Origin: Symbiodinium natans
Taxonomy: Eukaryota > Sar > Dinophyceae > Suessiales > Symbiodiniaceae
DNA length: 64,000 bases
Assembly (NCBI GenBank): GCA_905221605.1
Contig: CAJNDS010002107.1
Coordinates: forward strand, 511,386-575,385
Direction: 5' to 3'
In this document: positions 46,620 to 54,618 of the stretch, piece after piece
Numbering within the stretch: the stretch's first letter is position 1
How the letters are laid out: the number at the start of each line of letters is the position of its first letter
Notes under the pieces: model-generated
Told to the model about the DNA's origin: nothing
The model's input: only the letters and a program-made list of their open reading frames with translations
The model's database searches: none
Position numbers and translations under genes: made by a program

Positions 46620-47756
46620 CGTAGTTCCGGACTGAAGGGGCAATGATACGAGGAGCAACCTTGACCCCGCAAACCGTAGAGCCTAATAAGACCCAAACCG
46701 TCCACCATAAGCCGCAAATCCTGATAGCATGTTTGCGGCCTACATGCGCAGTAAGCCCTAAACCGAAGCAAAGTTTCAGATTGAAGCATCCGAGGTTCCT
46801 CTTGAACCAGCCCCGGACGTTAACTAGCTTTTGAGTCCTGTCGGGGCCAACGATGGCCGCCCCGACGCTCCAAGCGCGAGTTGCAAAAGGACGAAGGGTT
46901 GGACGTAGTGTGTTGTTGTAGCACGTTGAGATTTGGACCTGTTCCGGACACGCGGTGCCGCTGAGAGGCCATCGGAAGCTGAAAACCAGCAAAATTCACC
47001 AAAAAAACCAAAAAAATGCACAGAAAAGAATTCCCACCAGAGGAGGACGACAGGCAGAACCAGGAGGGCATGTTCTGAAAACCACAGGAAAAGCAAGAAA
47101 AAGCAAGAAAATTCACAGAAAAAAACCAGAAAAATTGACAAAAAAAATCCTCGCTCCAGTTTATTGCAGTTGGTGGGTCTGACCATCCTTTTCTTGAGTC
47201 CGTGCTCGTTGTTCTTTTGAGACGGGTTCCCCTTTTGTAGTTGTTGATCCCCTTTTCGCTGACTGTGTTGTGGTTTTGTTTGTCCTTTTTGCCAGTGAGT
47301 GCGTTATTTTGCTTTCATTTGTCGTGATTTGAGTTTTGTGTTACGTCTAATTAGTTTGGTTGGATTGCGCAAGCATCGACATGGCGTCATGTCTCTGTGA
47401 GGGATGCATGGATGGGTCCTTCTGGGACATGTCTGTTCCGGTCGATTAAGTGTTAGTCTGCGTTAGTTATTGTTCCCGTAACTTGGGACTATAGGCCGAA
47501 TGGCCTGACAACGTCCTCTTCCAGTATTTCGGCCAGTTCTTCTGACACAGTGCTGGTCGTGAGGGCATGCGGGCGTACATCTGACCCTCAATGTGCCCAC
47601 TCGTGATCTGCTCGCAGTCAGCATTGCTTCTCGCAGTTGGCAAGCCTGAGGCTTTTAGCACCATAAGCCACCCCCCCACCCCACCCCCCCCCCCCCCCCA
47701 CCCCCCCGCCCCCCTGCTCCCCTCCCCGCACCCCCCCCTCCCCGCACCCCCCCCAA
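46620..47756. other. Unique host segment before the viral junction
   Basis: No telomere-type repeats after about 46,615. It contains an A-rich stretch (46,985-47,150), a T/G-rich stretch (47,190-47,350) and a C-rich low-complexity run (47,671-47,755) that ends at the composition change. The sequence around 47,360-47,560 is unique and non-repetitive. No gene is supported; it could be part of another retroelement. Confidence 0.45.
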
Positions 47757-47815
47757 AAATTAGTAAAAGGGTGGTTCTGGGGCTTCCGCCACAGGCGCCC
47801 ACATATCAATTTATA

Positions 47816-48309
47816 CATTTAACCTCATTCATTTTATCATAATTAAAATATAAAATATACAAAAAATCATTTTATGAACCTTTTTCATTTCATAAAATAA
47901 TTTTTCTAGGGCTTTTTATTTTAAGTCTTAAATTATTACAATTATTTTTTAATGTTTAATCTTATTCATTATTTTCCTGAAAAATTACCTCATTCATTTT
48001 CCATTTTCATAAGATTACCTTATTCATTTTTATTTTTCAAAATTTAGGGGATTTTCAAAAATATTTGATTTTGAATTTTGGGGGTTGGTTCTGGGACATT
48101 AGACACCTTATTCATTATTTGTAAATATTATTTCAAAATTTTCATAATTTATGCCTAAAAAATTACATTTTTTATATATCTACCTTATGCATAATTTCAG
48201 GGATTTCATAAATTCGGGGATTTCTGGGGTGTTTGACCTTCTAATGTTTTGTCAAATATTCATAGTAATTTTTATTATGAATGTTTGCTGGGGTTTTTGG
48301 TCTTTAAGG
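47816..48309. repeat. AT-rich non-coding left end with degenerate repeats
   Basis: Seven degenerate copies of ACCTTATTCATTTT occur near 47,819, 47,877, 47,958, 47,988, 48,017, 48,104 and 48,182. Two copies of the upstream box seen before the Cys-rich genes (TCTAGGGCTTTTTATTTTAAG at 47,906 and a weaker one at 48,289) are also here. GGTTCTGGG occurs at 47,772 and 48,084. No gene is present; it may be the element's terminal or origin region, or a decayed gene. Confidence 0.55.
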
Positions 48310-48906
48310 TTAATTATTATAATCATCAAATACATCATTCAAATAATTTTTAAGTTCATCATTATTAATATACTTCTTATCAAGAAATATTAAGTTATTT
48401 AAATATTCATAAACAATTAATTTACATAACCATTTATGAGCATATGTCTTTTTATAATAACTATATCTCATTGTTAATATATTTGATTTATTATTTATAA
48501 AGTCTATTAACCACTTCTTTTCATTCAAATTCCTAATAATCATACAGAAATGAAAGGTTATTATTCTATAGCAGTTTCTCACATATGATTTTAAAACATT
48601 CTTAAACGGACTGTTTCCATTGTCAATTATGATTTTCAACTGTTTCATTTCCTTAACTATACTACCTTCATTAAAGACTGAAAATCTCGTTCTTCTAAAG
48701 TATTGTATTTGTTTTTCAATTTTACTCAAGTGCTCATTGGCTTTATTTTCTTGCTCTTTTGCTCTCATATCACCACAATAATTGCAACAATCATATGAAA
48801 CGATTTTATCAGTTAAAACTTCAGGAAATAGTTTACTTAATATTATTGAGTTTGTATTTTTAAGTTTCTTACACGCGTTGCACTTGCTATAATCTAGGAT
48901 GGTCAT
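48310..48906 (-). CDS. Cys-rich PLV protein, paralogue 1
   Basis: 198 residues of unknown function. N-terminal CNACKKLK (Cys 9 and 12) and CCNYCGDM about 30 residues later form a likely four-Cys zinc site. The rest is Lys/Asn-rich and helical, ending in acidic NDVFDDYNN. It is clearly paralogous to the next gene (49,010-49,633): the same CxxC...CxxC spacing, the same 'LSKLFPE..T.KI.S' context (ELFDDNITKNILS in the other) and the same type of acidic C-terminus. A conserved 25-bp box lies about 12 nt upstream of the ATG. Two-Cys-pair proteins of this type could bind nucleic acid; that is inference. Confidence 0.7.
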   Translation of the reverse strand: MTILDYSKCNACKKLKNTNSIILSKLFPEVLTDKIVSYDCCNYCGDMRAKEQENKANEHLSKIEKQIQYFRRTRFSVFNEGSIVKEMKQLKIIIDNGNSPFKNVLKSYVRNCYRIITFHFCMIIRNLNEKKWLIDFINNKSNILTMRYSYYKKTYAHKWLCKLIVYEYLNNLIFLDKKYINNDELKNYLNDVFDDYNN

Positions 48907-48910
48907 AGTT

Positions 48911-48943
48911 CCTACTATTCTAGGGCTTTCTGTCTTTAAGTGG
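48911..48943 (-). promoter_or_regulatory. Conserved upstream box of Cys-rich gene 1
   Basis: Minus-strand CACTTAAAGACAGAAAGCCC then TAGAATAG. Matches the box at 49,644-49,669 at most positions. Likely a promoter. Confidence 0.55.
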
Positions 48944-49009
48944 ATTTATTAGGATTTTTCAACCGTTATATTATATTTAGTAATAATATTATGGTTGTCT
49001 TGTTTTTGT

Positions 49010-49633
49010 TTAATCTTCTTCTTCTTCAAAGATATCACATAAATAATTATATATAGCTTCTAAATCAAAATATTTTCTGTAAAGACCTACTTGTTTCTGA
49101 AAATAAAGGAACAAAATAGCAACCATAATATCGCATATATATTCTTCATATTTATTTCTATATTTATAAGTCTCTCCTTCAAAGTCCCATTTACCATAAA
49201 GATAATAGATGTTATAATCCAACAACCAGAACATTCTGTATTCATCAATCATTTTTATCTTCTCTGTATCATTCAAGAACTTCTTTAACAATGGTTTTAA
49301 TTCAGTTTTTGATTTATCTATTATGTCTTTTAAATAGTTCTTCTTATCTTTTAAATTTGTCAGTTTCTTGTATCCATTGTCAAAATGATTTAATATGCAA
49401 TGAATTTGTCTATGTTCTACTCTTTTAAAATGAGGTATTAGTTTATATGTATCATCATAGTTTTCTTTATATTCTTTATCATACTCATACATTTTATGAC
49501 AAAAGAAACAAGTTGTAAAAGACAAGATATTCTTAGTAATATTATCATCAAATAATTCATTTAATATTTCATTTCTTCTACTCTTATAACTGGTACAATA
49601 TTTACAATTAAAATTGAAGTTGAATGTTTCCAT
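49010..49633 (-). CDS. Cys-rich PLV protein, paralogue 2
   Basis: 207 residues from the ATG at 49,633 (METFNFNFN). I prefer this start to the in-frame ATG at 49,672 because the 13 extra codons are exactly the conserved upstream box, which in paralogue 1 is untranslated. It has CKYCTSYK and TCFFCHKM Cys pairs spaced as in paralogue 1. Then come Lys- and Tyr-rich helices and an acidic end DIFEEEED. Function unknown; a zinc-binding DNA or RNA contact is plausible. It lies downstream of the integrase on the same strand. Confidence 0.7.
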   Translation of the reverse strand: METFNFNFNCKYCTSYKSRRNEILNELFDDNITKNILSFTTCFFCHKMYEYDKEYKENYDDTYKLIPHFKRVEHRQIHCILNHFDNGYKKLTNLKDKKNYLKDIIDKSKTELKPLLKKFLNDTEKIKMIDEYRMFWLLDYNIYYLYGKWDFEGETYKYRNKYEEYICDIMVAILFLYFQKQVGLYRKYFDLEAIYNYLCDIFEEEED

Positions 49634-49643
49634 TTCTCTTAAT

Positions 49644-49669
49644 ATTCTAGGGCGTTTTTTCTTTAAGTG
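49644..49669 (-). promoter_or_regulatory. Conserved upstream box of Cys-rich gene 2
   Basis: Minus-strand CACTTAAAGAAAAAACGCCC then TAGAAT, ending about 10 nt before the preferred ATG. Shared with 48,918-48,943 and, more weakly, 47,906-47,929. Confidence 0.6.
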
Positions 49670-49672
49670 CAT

Positions 49673-49903
49673 TTACTTATTTACTAGCAATAATTCGTGT
49701 CTCATATATTTTTTAGGTAAGCCTTCAAGAACATAATATTTATTTAACTGCTTATCTCTTTCAACTTCTTTTACTTCATATGTTTTCTCGCTCCATTTGC
49801 TCCTTGTTTCTTTTCTGCTGGTATAATTACCGCCACTTTTTGTAAAAACCTTTACAGTGTCTCCTTCTTTAATATTTGGATAATTTCTCAAATATTTTTT
49901 CTT
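49673..49903 (-). CDS. C-terminal barrel domain of the integrase, out of frame
   Basis: About 75 codons open from 49,903; the first usable non-ATG start is TTG at 49,891. It reads NYPNIKEGDTVKVFTKSG ... YEVKEVERDK ... YVLEGLPKKYMRHELLLV. 'GDxVxV ... YxVxxV' is the small beta-barrel (SH3/chromo-like) that follows the catalytic core in polinton and retroviral integrases and binds DNA. There is no ATG, and the frame overlaps the end of the integrase core by 35 nt in the +1 frame. It is therefore almost certainly the tail of that gene, separated by a one-base indel. Confidence 0.75.
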   Translation of the reverse strand, partial: KKKYLRNYPNIKEGDTVKVFTKSGGNYTSRKETRSKWSEKTYEVKEVERDKQLNKYYVLEGLPKKYMRHELLLVNK

Positions 49904-50606
49904 TCATTACTGAATTAGCTTTTACTTCTATATGATGCTCATCTTTATGTGCTTCATTCGGTGTCATTCCCGTCGTGCTGTGTTTCATTTGTTTATTGTA
50001 TTTATCCAAAACAGGTTTTAACATTATTGTCCACGCTCCTTTATGAACAAGTGCCCTATCGCCTATCATTTTCTTCAAGGTTCTTATCATTCGTTCGGCT
50101 ACATTCGCGTGAGTTAAAGTTGTATTATGTGTTATACCCTCATCTTTCAAATATTTTTGTAATGTTTTATCATTCAACGCTCCTTCATCATCACTATAAA
50201 CTGACTGAGGATGACCCATTACTTTAAAACATTCCTTTAAAGCATTTAATACTGTTCCACCATCTTTATTATGCATTGGCACGACGTGACATTTTTTACT
50301 AAAATTATCAACACAAACAAAACCATATGTTGGATAATCTTTATTAAAGGTGTCAGTATCTTTCATTAGACTAATCATATTCATCAAATCCACTGAATAA
50401 ATAGATCGGGCAAAAGGTGCTGAATAACTATTATACTGTTTGTAATTGCTTCTCTGGTTTATTGACTGACTTTTCAACCATTCTTTAACTTCATTAAGCG
50501 TTACTACTAATCCCGCTTTTATAGCATCATCATATAAACTCTTTGCACTACCAAAACCGCTTTGAATATCATAATACAAGTCGCTTAAAACTTGGTTTTT
50601 ATTCAT
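49869..50606 (-). CDS. rve-family integrase (polinton type), frameshifted at 3' end
   Basis: 245 residues. It catalyses 3' processing and strand transfer of the linear viral DNA into the host chromosome. The N-terminal region (1-60) resembles the helical part of polinton integrases. The catalytic DDE residues are Asp73 (SVDLMNM), Asp139/140 (VYSDDEGAL) and Glu171 (HANVAERMIRTLKKM), with 'TLTHANVAER' typical of polinton/PLV enzymes. The frame stops after KIFEKLSKY at 49,869-49,871; the C-terminal barrel continues in another frame (49,673-49,903). One base fewer in the A6 run (49,895-49,900, minus strand) would join them. It is divergent from the GIY-YIG gene, with a 41-bp TA-rich promoter region between. 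Confidence 0.9.
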   Translation of the reverse strand: MNKNQVLSDLYYDIQSGFGSAKSLYDDAIKAGLVVTLNEVKEWLKSQSINQRSNYKQYNSYSAPFARSIYSVDLMNMISLMKDTDTFNKDYPTYGFVCVDNFSKKCHVVPMHNKDGGTVLNALKECFKVMGHPQSVYSDDEGALNDKTLQKYLKDEGITHNTTLTHANVAERMIRTLKKMIGDRALVHKGAWTIMLKPVLDKYNKQMKHSTTGMTPNEAHKDEHHIEVKANSVMKEKIFEKLSKY

Positions 50607-50647
50607 ATATTATATTATATAAAAACACTCTAAAGGTTTATTAGTTT
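50607..50647. promoter_or_regulatory. Divergent AT-rich promoter region (integrase / GIY-YIG)
   Basis: 41 bp with TATATTATATTATATAAAAA and CTCTAAAGG. It serves leftward and rightward genes. It lacks the TCTA motif seen before structural genes, so expression timing may differ. Confidence 0.5.
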
Positions 50648-51310
50648 ATGGTAATAATGGACGAAAATAGGTATGGAAATGGAGCAGTTTATAAAGTTGT
50701 TGATGTTGGTTATAATAAATGCTACATTGGTTCAACTTGTGAAAGCCTATGTAAAAGAATGACAAGACACCGTGATTTTTATAAAAGTTATAACAGAAGT
50801 CCAGAAACTAGAGCAAGAAATTCATTGTATAATATGTTTGACGAATATGGTGTTGATAATTGTAAAATAGAACTTATTGAATATTACCCCTGTAATACAA
50901 GAGAAGAGTTAAGAAGAAGAGAAGGCGAAATCATAAAAGCTACTGAATGTGTTAATAAACGAATTGAAGGTAGAACGAGGACAGAATATTTACAAGATAA
51001 CGCAGAATATAGGCGTGAGTATTGCAAGAATTACAACATAACTCATAAAGAGAGTATATCAGAAAACAAAAAGAAATATTACATTGAAAATAAAGACAAA
51101 TTTTCAGAAGTTATTGAGTGCGAGTGTGGCGCTTTCATTTCTCGTCATTGGATGAGTGAACATAAAAAATCAAAACTTCACCAACGATATTTAAAGTTCA
51201 AAAACAGTGAGTTAGTTAATCATATTGAATGTTCTTGTGGTTCTATAGTTCCTAAACATAAGATGAATAGACATATACAATCACAAAAACATATCAAATA
51301 CACGAATTAA
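50648..51310 (+). CDS. GIY-YIG endonuclease with two C-terminal zinc fingers
   Basis: 220 residues. The nuclease domain spans about 12-105: VYKVVDVGYNKCYIGST contains the GIY-YIG strands (Tyr15, Tyr26-Ile-Gly28). A conserved Arg37 and a Glu near 92-94 (RRREGEIIKA) provide the rest of the active site. After a charged linker come two tandem fingers of unusual CxC-x11-H-x5-H type (Cys158/160, His172/178 and Cys195/197, His209/215). GIY-YIG enzymes nick or cut DNA and are common as homing-type genes in large DNA viruses and PLVs. The gene is alone on the + strand among leftward genes, which suits an independently acquired gene. The first ATG is at 50,648, with another at codon 4. Confidence 0.85.
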   Translation: MVIMDENRYGNGAVYKVVDVGYNKCYIGSTCESLCKRMTRHRDFYKSYNRSPETRARNSLYNMFDEYGVDNCKIELIEYYPCNTREELRRREGEIIKATECVNKRIEGRTRTEYLQDNAEYRREYCKNYNITHKESISENKKKYYIENKDKFSEVIECECGAFISRHWMSEHKKSKLHQRYLKFKNSELVNHIECSCGSIVPKHKMNRHIQSQKHIKYTN

Positions 51311-51335
51311 TATTATTATGTGTTAGATAATAATA

Positions 51336-51686
51336 TCAATTCCACAACAATATTTTTCTTCCTATCTTATCCATCATTTCCTTTTCTAATCTTTCCTGAT
51401 ATATTTCTTTACATCTCTTCGTGTTCATATGTCTAGATTTAATGGTATTACTACTTATCTTTCTTCCACACCTCTCACATATAAAACACTGACTATTATT
51501 TTTAAAATATTCTTTATAGTATCCATTCTGTTTATTTTTTTCATTGATTTTGTCATTGAATGATTTCTTTTTTGCTTTTGCTATTTCTTCGCTATTTTCT
51601 TCATCTAGCGAGTTCCATAGCACATCAAAAAGGTCATCATCAATGTTTAATTTTTCGCCTTTTTCCGTTACAAAGCAGGAGTTCAT
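51336..51686 (-). CDS. Small zinc-finger protein
   Basis: 116 residues: acidic N-terminus (DDDLFDVLWNSLDEENSEE), Lys-rich middle, then CFICERCGRKISSNTIKSRH with later C (KRCKE), a CxxC...H...C finger. Role unknown; a DNA- or RNA-binding accessory is likely. The upstream region has CTTAAAGAA and GCTAAAACGCCCCC, partly like the left-end boxes. Confidence 0.6.
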   Translation of the reverse strand: MNSCFVTEKGEKLNIDDDLFDVLWNSLDEENSEEIAKAKKKSFNDKINEKNKQNGYYKEYFKNNSQCFICERCGRKISSNTIKSRHMNTKRCKEIYQERLEKEMMDKIGRKILLWN

Positions 51687-51752
51687 CTTACTGTTTAATG
51701 TTAATTATTCTTTAAGTAGGGGGCGTTTTAGCACCCCCCCATAAAGTAATAA

Positions 51753-52556
51753 TTAACTACTTAATGTTCTTCTGCTATTACTACTGCTTCTACTCCTTAT
51801 GTATTTTATGGTTTCTTGACTTCTACGAGAACTAATGACACTTTGAGGTGGACTTGGCTCTTCAACATATTCAATTGTTCTATCACTTGGAACGGAACTT
51901 TGAACTGTTTCAGGAGGCGATGAATGAATATGTTCACTTAATGCCTCCTCTTCAACTGGTAATAATACACTTCTGTTTGAACTTCTTCTAGAACTTGATG
52001 ATGATGAAGGCTCATAAGATTTTTTAACATTCATAGGTAAATCATCGTCGCTCTCTTGGCTTCTTATAGATGCTTCAGGCTGTACAATAATTTGTTCTTC
52101 ATCAGTATCTATTTGTTGCCTTCTGCTTCTCATTTCTTCTCTTTCTTCTTTAAATTCGTCCTCGCCAAACATAGCATCATAAACTCTAGACATTAATGAC
52201 TTTTTCTGTGGTTGTTCTCGTTCTCTATCCCTTTCTTGTTGTTTCTCACTACTTTTTATACTTGATACACTTTCATCTGTTTGTCTCTGTTTAACTTCTT
52301 CTTCTAATGATTTCATACTTTCACTTTCTGTTATGCTTGGTGTTTCATTGAATACATCCGTTTGCGTTCCCTTATTAGGGTTATCATTCATTATTATTGT
52401 CTTCTTATCATACTTACCTAAGTCAAAGTCATCAAAATTAACATCATCTAATAATAAACCTTGTTGTGTTCTTCTCTCTTTCTCTGGTAAGATTCTTAAT
52501 CTTCTTGTTCTTGCTTCCCTTGCAATTTCTTCATATGTTGGGCGTAATCTTAACAT
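51753..52556 (-). CDS. LRLRPTY-motif protein, paralogue 1 (disordered)
   Basis: 267 residues, Ser/Arg/Glu-rich and predicted disordered. It starts MLRLRPTYEEIAREA and has a second conserved patch FDDFDLGKYDKK near residue 40. Both motifs recur in the neighbouring protein (52,579-53,631), so the two are diverged paralogues or share a docking peptide. The C-terminus ends in a Ser/Arg-rich tail. Located in the leftward structural cluster, it is probably a minor virion or assembly protein (inference). Confidence 0.6.
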   Translation of the reverse strand: MLRLRPTYEEIAREARTRRLRILPEKERRTQQGLLLDDVNFDDFDLGKYDKKTIIMNDNPNKGTQTDVFNETPSITESESMKSLEEEVKQRQTDESVSSIKSSEKQQERDREREQPQKKSLMSRVYDAMFGEDEFKEEREEMRSRRQQIDTDEEQIIVQPEASIRSQESDDDLPMNVKKSYEPSSSSSSRRSSNRSVLLPVEEEALSEHIHSSPPETVQSSVPSDRTIEYVEEPSPPQSVISSRRSQETIKYIRSRSSSNSRRTLSS

Positions 52557-52578
52557 TATTATTAATACTTATATTTTA

Positions 52579-53631
52579 TCAAGGTAAAAATGATTTAGCT
52601 ACTGCTGTTGCCCCCGCTTTTACTAGTGTTTCAACACCTGCTTTTGCTCCTGCTACTGCTATGTCTCTTAAAGGCGTTGATGATGCTGGTTGAGATGGAA
52701 CTAATGCATCTCCTCCACTTGATGACGCGGATTGTTCTACCCTTTTGGATTTTACTCGTCTTCTCTCTCTTTTAAATAACTTTATTTTACGACTTAATTT
52801 AGCACTGTCAAAATCTGCGTTCCATTCATCTAATTCTTTATGACCCTCTATGATTGATACTAAATATTGCTTCTTTTTCTGGTCTGTTGGTAGTTTATTT
52901 AATAAGTCTACCATTTCATCTGATAACAAATCTCTAACAAATAATTGAAACATTAACCCTCTATAAGTAACGCTATCATCGTTTAATACTTTGTCAGGGT
53001 CAAAACCTTGTGTGTATGCTACTTTTTGTTCTAACGCGGTTATTTCTTCGTCTTCTTCACTATCCTCTGCTTGTGGCGGTGCTGGTAATGACGGGGGATA
53101 ACCTTGATTACTTTGAACTGGGGCATCCATTGAATGAACTTCAACACCTGCCGGTAATGATTGATGGTGAACATCATCTAAATCACTTTTAGCATCTTCT
53201 ACATCTTTTCTTTTTTCTGATAACAGCTCCAATGTTTTTAATGCATCATCTAAATCTCTAATAGCAGTTGGATAATCACCTTCTTCTTCTTCCATTCCTT
53301 CATAAACTTCTATTGGTGTGTCATATCCGCTAGATGTTGCACTTGTTTGCATTCCTGCTACAGCAGTTGATACACCATTCATAACGCCGTGATGATTTAA
53401 TTGTGCTCTTCTTAAATCATTCTTAACTTTATCCTCTTCTTGCTTCTTCAACCCTAAAAAATCAATGTTATCAAATTGACTTCCAAACTGGTTGTTTCTA
53501 AACAATGTTGCTCTTCTGTCAATTATTTTTTCAATAGGAGGTCTGTTTTCATCTCCTTGACTTTCAATCATACCCACCAATTCATCATAAGTAGGTCTTA
53601 ATCTTAACTCAGATTTTAATGTTTTTATCAT
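52579..53631 (-). CDS. LRLRPTY-motif protein, paralogue 2 (probable minor virion protein)
   Basis: 350 residues. N-terminal SELRLRPTYDELVGMIES and, about 45 residues later, FDNIDFLGLKKQEED match the previous gene. An acidic Ser/Pro-rich middle is followed by a folded-looking segment (residues about 205-290, FDPDKVLNDDSVTYRG...LFVRDLLSDEMVDLLN). The end is a small-residue-rich amphipathic helix (AGAKAGVETLVKAGATAVAK). Such a helix could contact membrane or capsid. TCTA lies 15 nt upstream of the ATG. Confidence 0.6.
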   Translation of the reverse strand: MIKTLKSELRLRPTYDELVGMIESQGDENRPPIEKIIDRRATLFRNNQFGSQFDNIDFLGLKKQEEDKVKNDLRRAQLNHHGVMNGVSTAVAGMQTSATSSGYDTPIEVYEGMEEEEGDYPTAIRDLDDALKTLELLSEKRKDVEDAKSDLDDVHHQSLPAGVEVHSMDAPVQSNQGYPPSLPAPPQAEDSEEDEEITALEQKVAYTQGFDPDKVLNDDSVTYRGLMFQLFVRDLLSDEMVDLLNKLPTDQKKKQYLVSIIEGHKELDEWNADFDSAKLSRKIKLFKRERRRVKSKRVEQSASSSGGDALVPSQPASSTPLRDIAVAGAKAGVETLVKAGATAVAKSFLP

Positions 53632-53660
53632 TATTATATTTGAAGTTAGATTTTAATTAA

Positions 53661-53981
53661 TTATATTAAATTTGCCATAATCGTTTTTAATTCATCTTGT
53701 TTTTTCTTAAGTTCTTCTTTTGTTCTTACTGGCATCATTGGACGTTCTAATTGTCTGTTTATATCATCTAATTGTCCCTGATATAAACTTTTCTTTTGAT
53801 GTTGCACCCAATCATTCCTCATAGCAATATTTTTACCTCTGTTTTCTGCTTCTTCTACTCTTAATTTTAAATCTTCTAAATATTTTTTCCTACTTGCTAC
53901 TCCTATAGTATCTTCTAAATCATAGTATTGTTGCACCTGTGGCATTCTTTTAAACTCTGGTTTACTTTTCCAAATGCTCAT
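53661..53981 (-). CDS. Small coiled-coil protein
   Basis: 106 residues, heptad-like charged helices (KKYLEDLKLRVEEAENRG and KEELKKKQDELKTIMANL). No family recognised. It lies between minor structural genes, with TCTA 14 nt upstream. Likely a virion or scaffold accessory (inference). Confidence 0.55.
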   Translation of the reverse strand: MSIWKSKPEFKRMPQVQQYYDLEDTIGVASRKKYLEDLKLRVEEAENRGKNIAMRNDWVQHQKKSLYQGQLDDINRQLERPMMPVRTKEELKKKQDELKTIMANLI

Positions 53982-54018
53982 ATTATTAATAATATTAGAT
54001 TAAAAATATTATTAATAA

Positions 54019-54588
54019 TTAAAACATACTCGTTTTAAACCTTGCTATCTTTTCCATCTTTTCCTGTTGTTTTGCTCTTCTTATTTCTGCATACGATGAT
54101 GCTAAAAGTTCTCTTGCTGTTGGAATTCTTGGTGATGGTTCTGGTTCAGACATTCTAACAGGTTTTGTCGGTTGTTGTTGTATTTGTTCTTCTTTAGGTT
54201 TTTTATTTTCATATTTAGTTTTCATTTCTTCTTCAATTTCTTTTCTCATTTGTTCCTTTAATTTAGTCCCATATGAATTTTGTTGTTTGTTTATTGGCCT
54301 TGTTTCTGTTGGTTGACCTTTACAATTTCTCGGGTGTGAGTGTCTCAATGATTTTGGTAGCATCTTTTTATTACACGCTTCACATTCAACAAGCTCTACT
54401 ACTTTAACACTTCTCGCTTGTTTCTTTGGTTTAGCTTTTGGTTTAGGTTCTACTTCTACTTCTTCATTTTTAACTTCCTCTTCTTGCTTTTGTTCCTGTT
54501 TAGTTGCTTCTTCAATAACTTCATTAACCACTTCTTTAGTCTCTTCTTCATTTTTAACCTCCTCAACATCCTCATTAATTGTTTCCAT
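54019..54588 (-). CDS. Acidic/basic zinc-finger protein
   Basis: 189 residues. The first 50 are Glu/Lys-rich, then a basic stretch (PKPKAKPKKQARS). A single finger CEACNKKMLPKSLRHSHPRN-C (about 73-93) follows, then Gln/Lys-rich coils and RIPTARELLASSYAEIRRAK. Charge blocks suggest nucleic-acid compaction or assembly. The promoter has a perfect 16-bp palindrome TTTTCTATATAGAAAA that contains the TCTA motif, and a TATAAATAA. Confidence 0.6.
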   Translation of the reverse strand: METINEDVEEVKNEEETKEVVNEVIEEATKQEQKQEEEVKNEEVEVEPKPKAKPKKQARSVKVVELVECEACNKKMLPKSLRHSHPRNCKGQPTETRPINKQQNSYGTKLKEQMRKEIEEEMKTKYENKKPKEEQIQQQPTKPVRMSEPEPSPRIPTARELLASSYAEIRRAKQQEKMEKIARFKTSMF

Positions 54589-54618
54589 ATTTTCTATATA
54601 GAAAATTATTTATACATT

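Noticed and set aside
49634..49672. Upstream start (MHLKKKRPRILRE) for the second Cys-rich gene
   Set aside because: These codons coincide with the conserved non-coding box shared with its paralogue.
49869..49903. Programmed ribosomal frameshift in the integrase
   Set aside because: No canonical slippery heptamer in the right frame, and four other genes show comparable one-base shifts, so error or decay is simpler.
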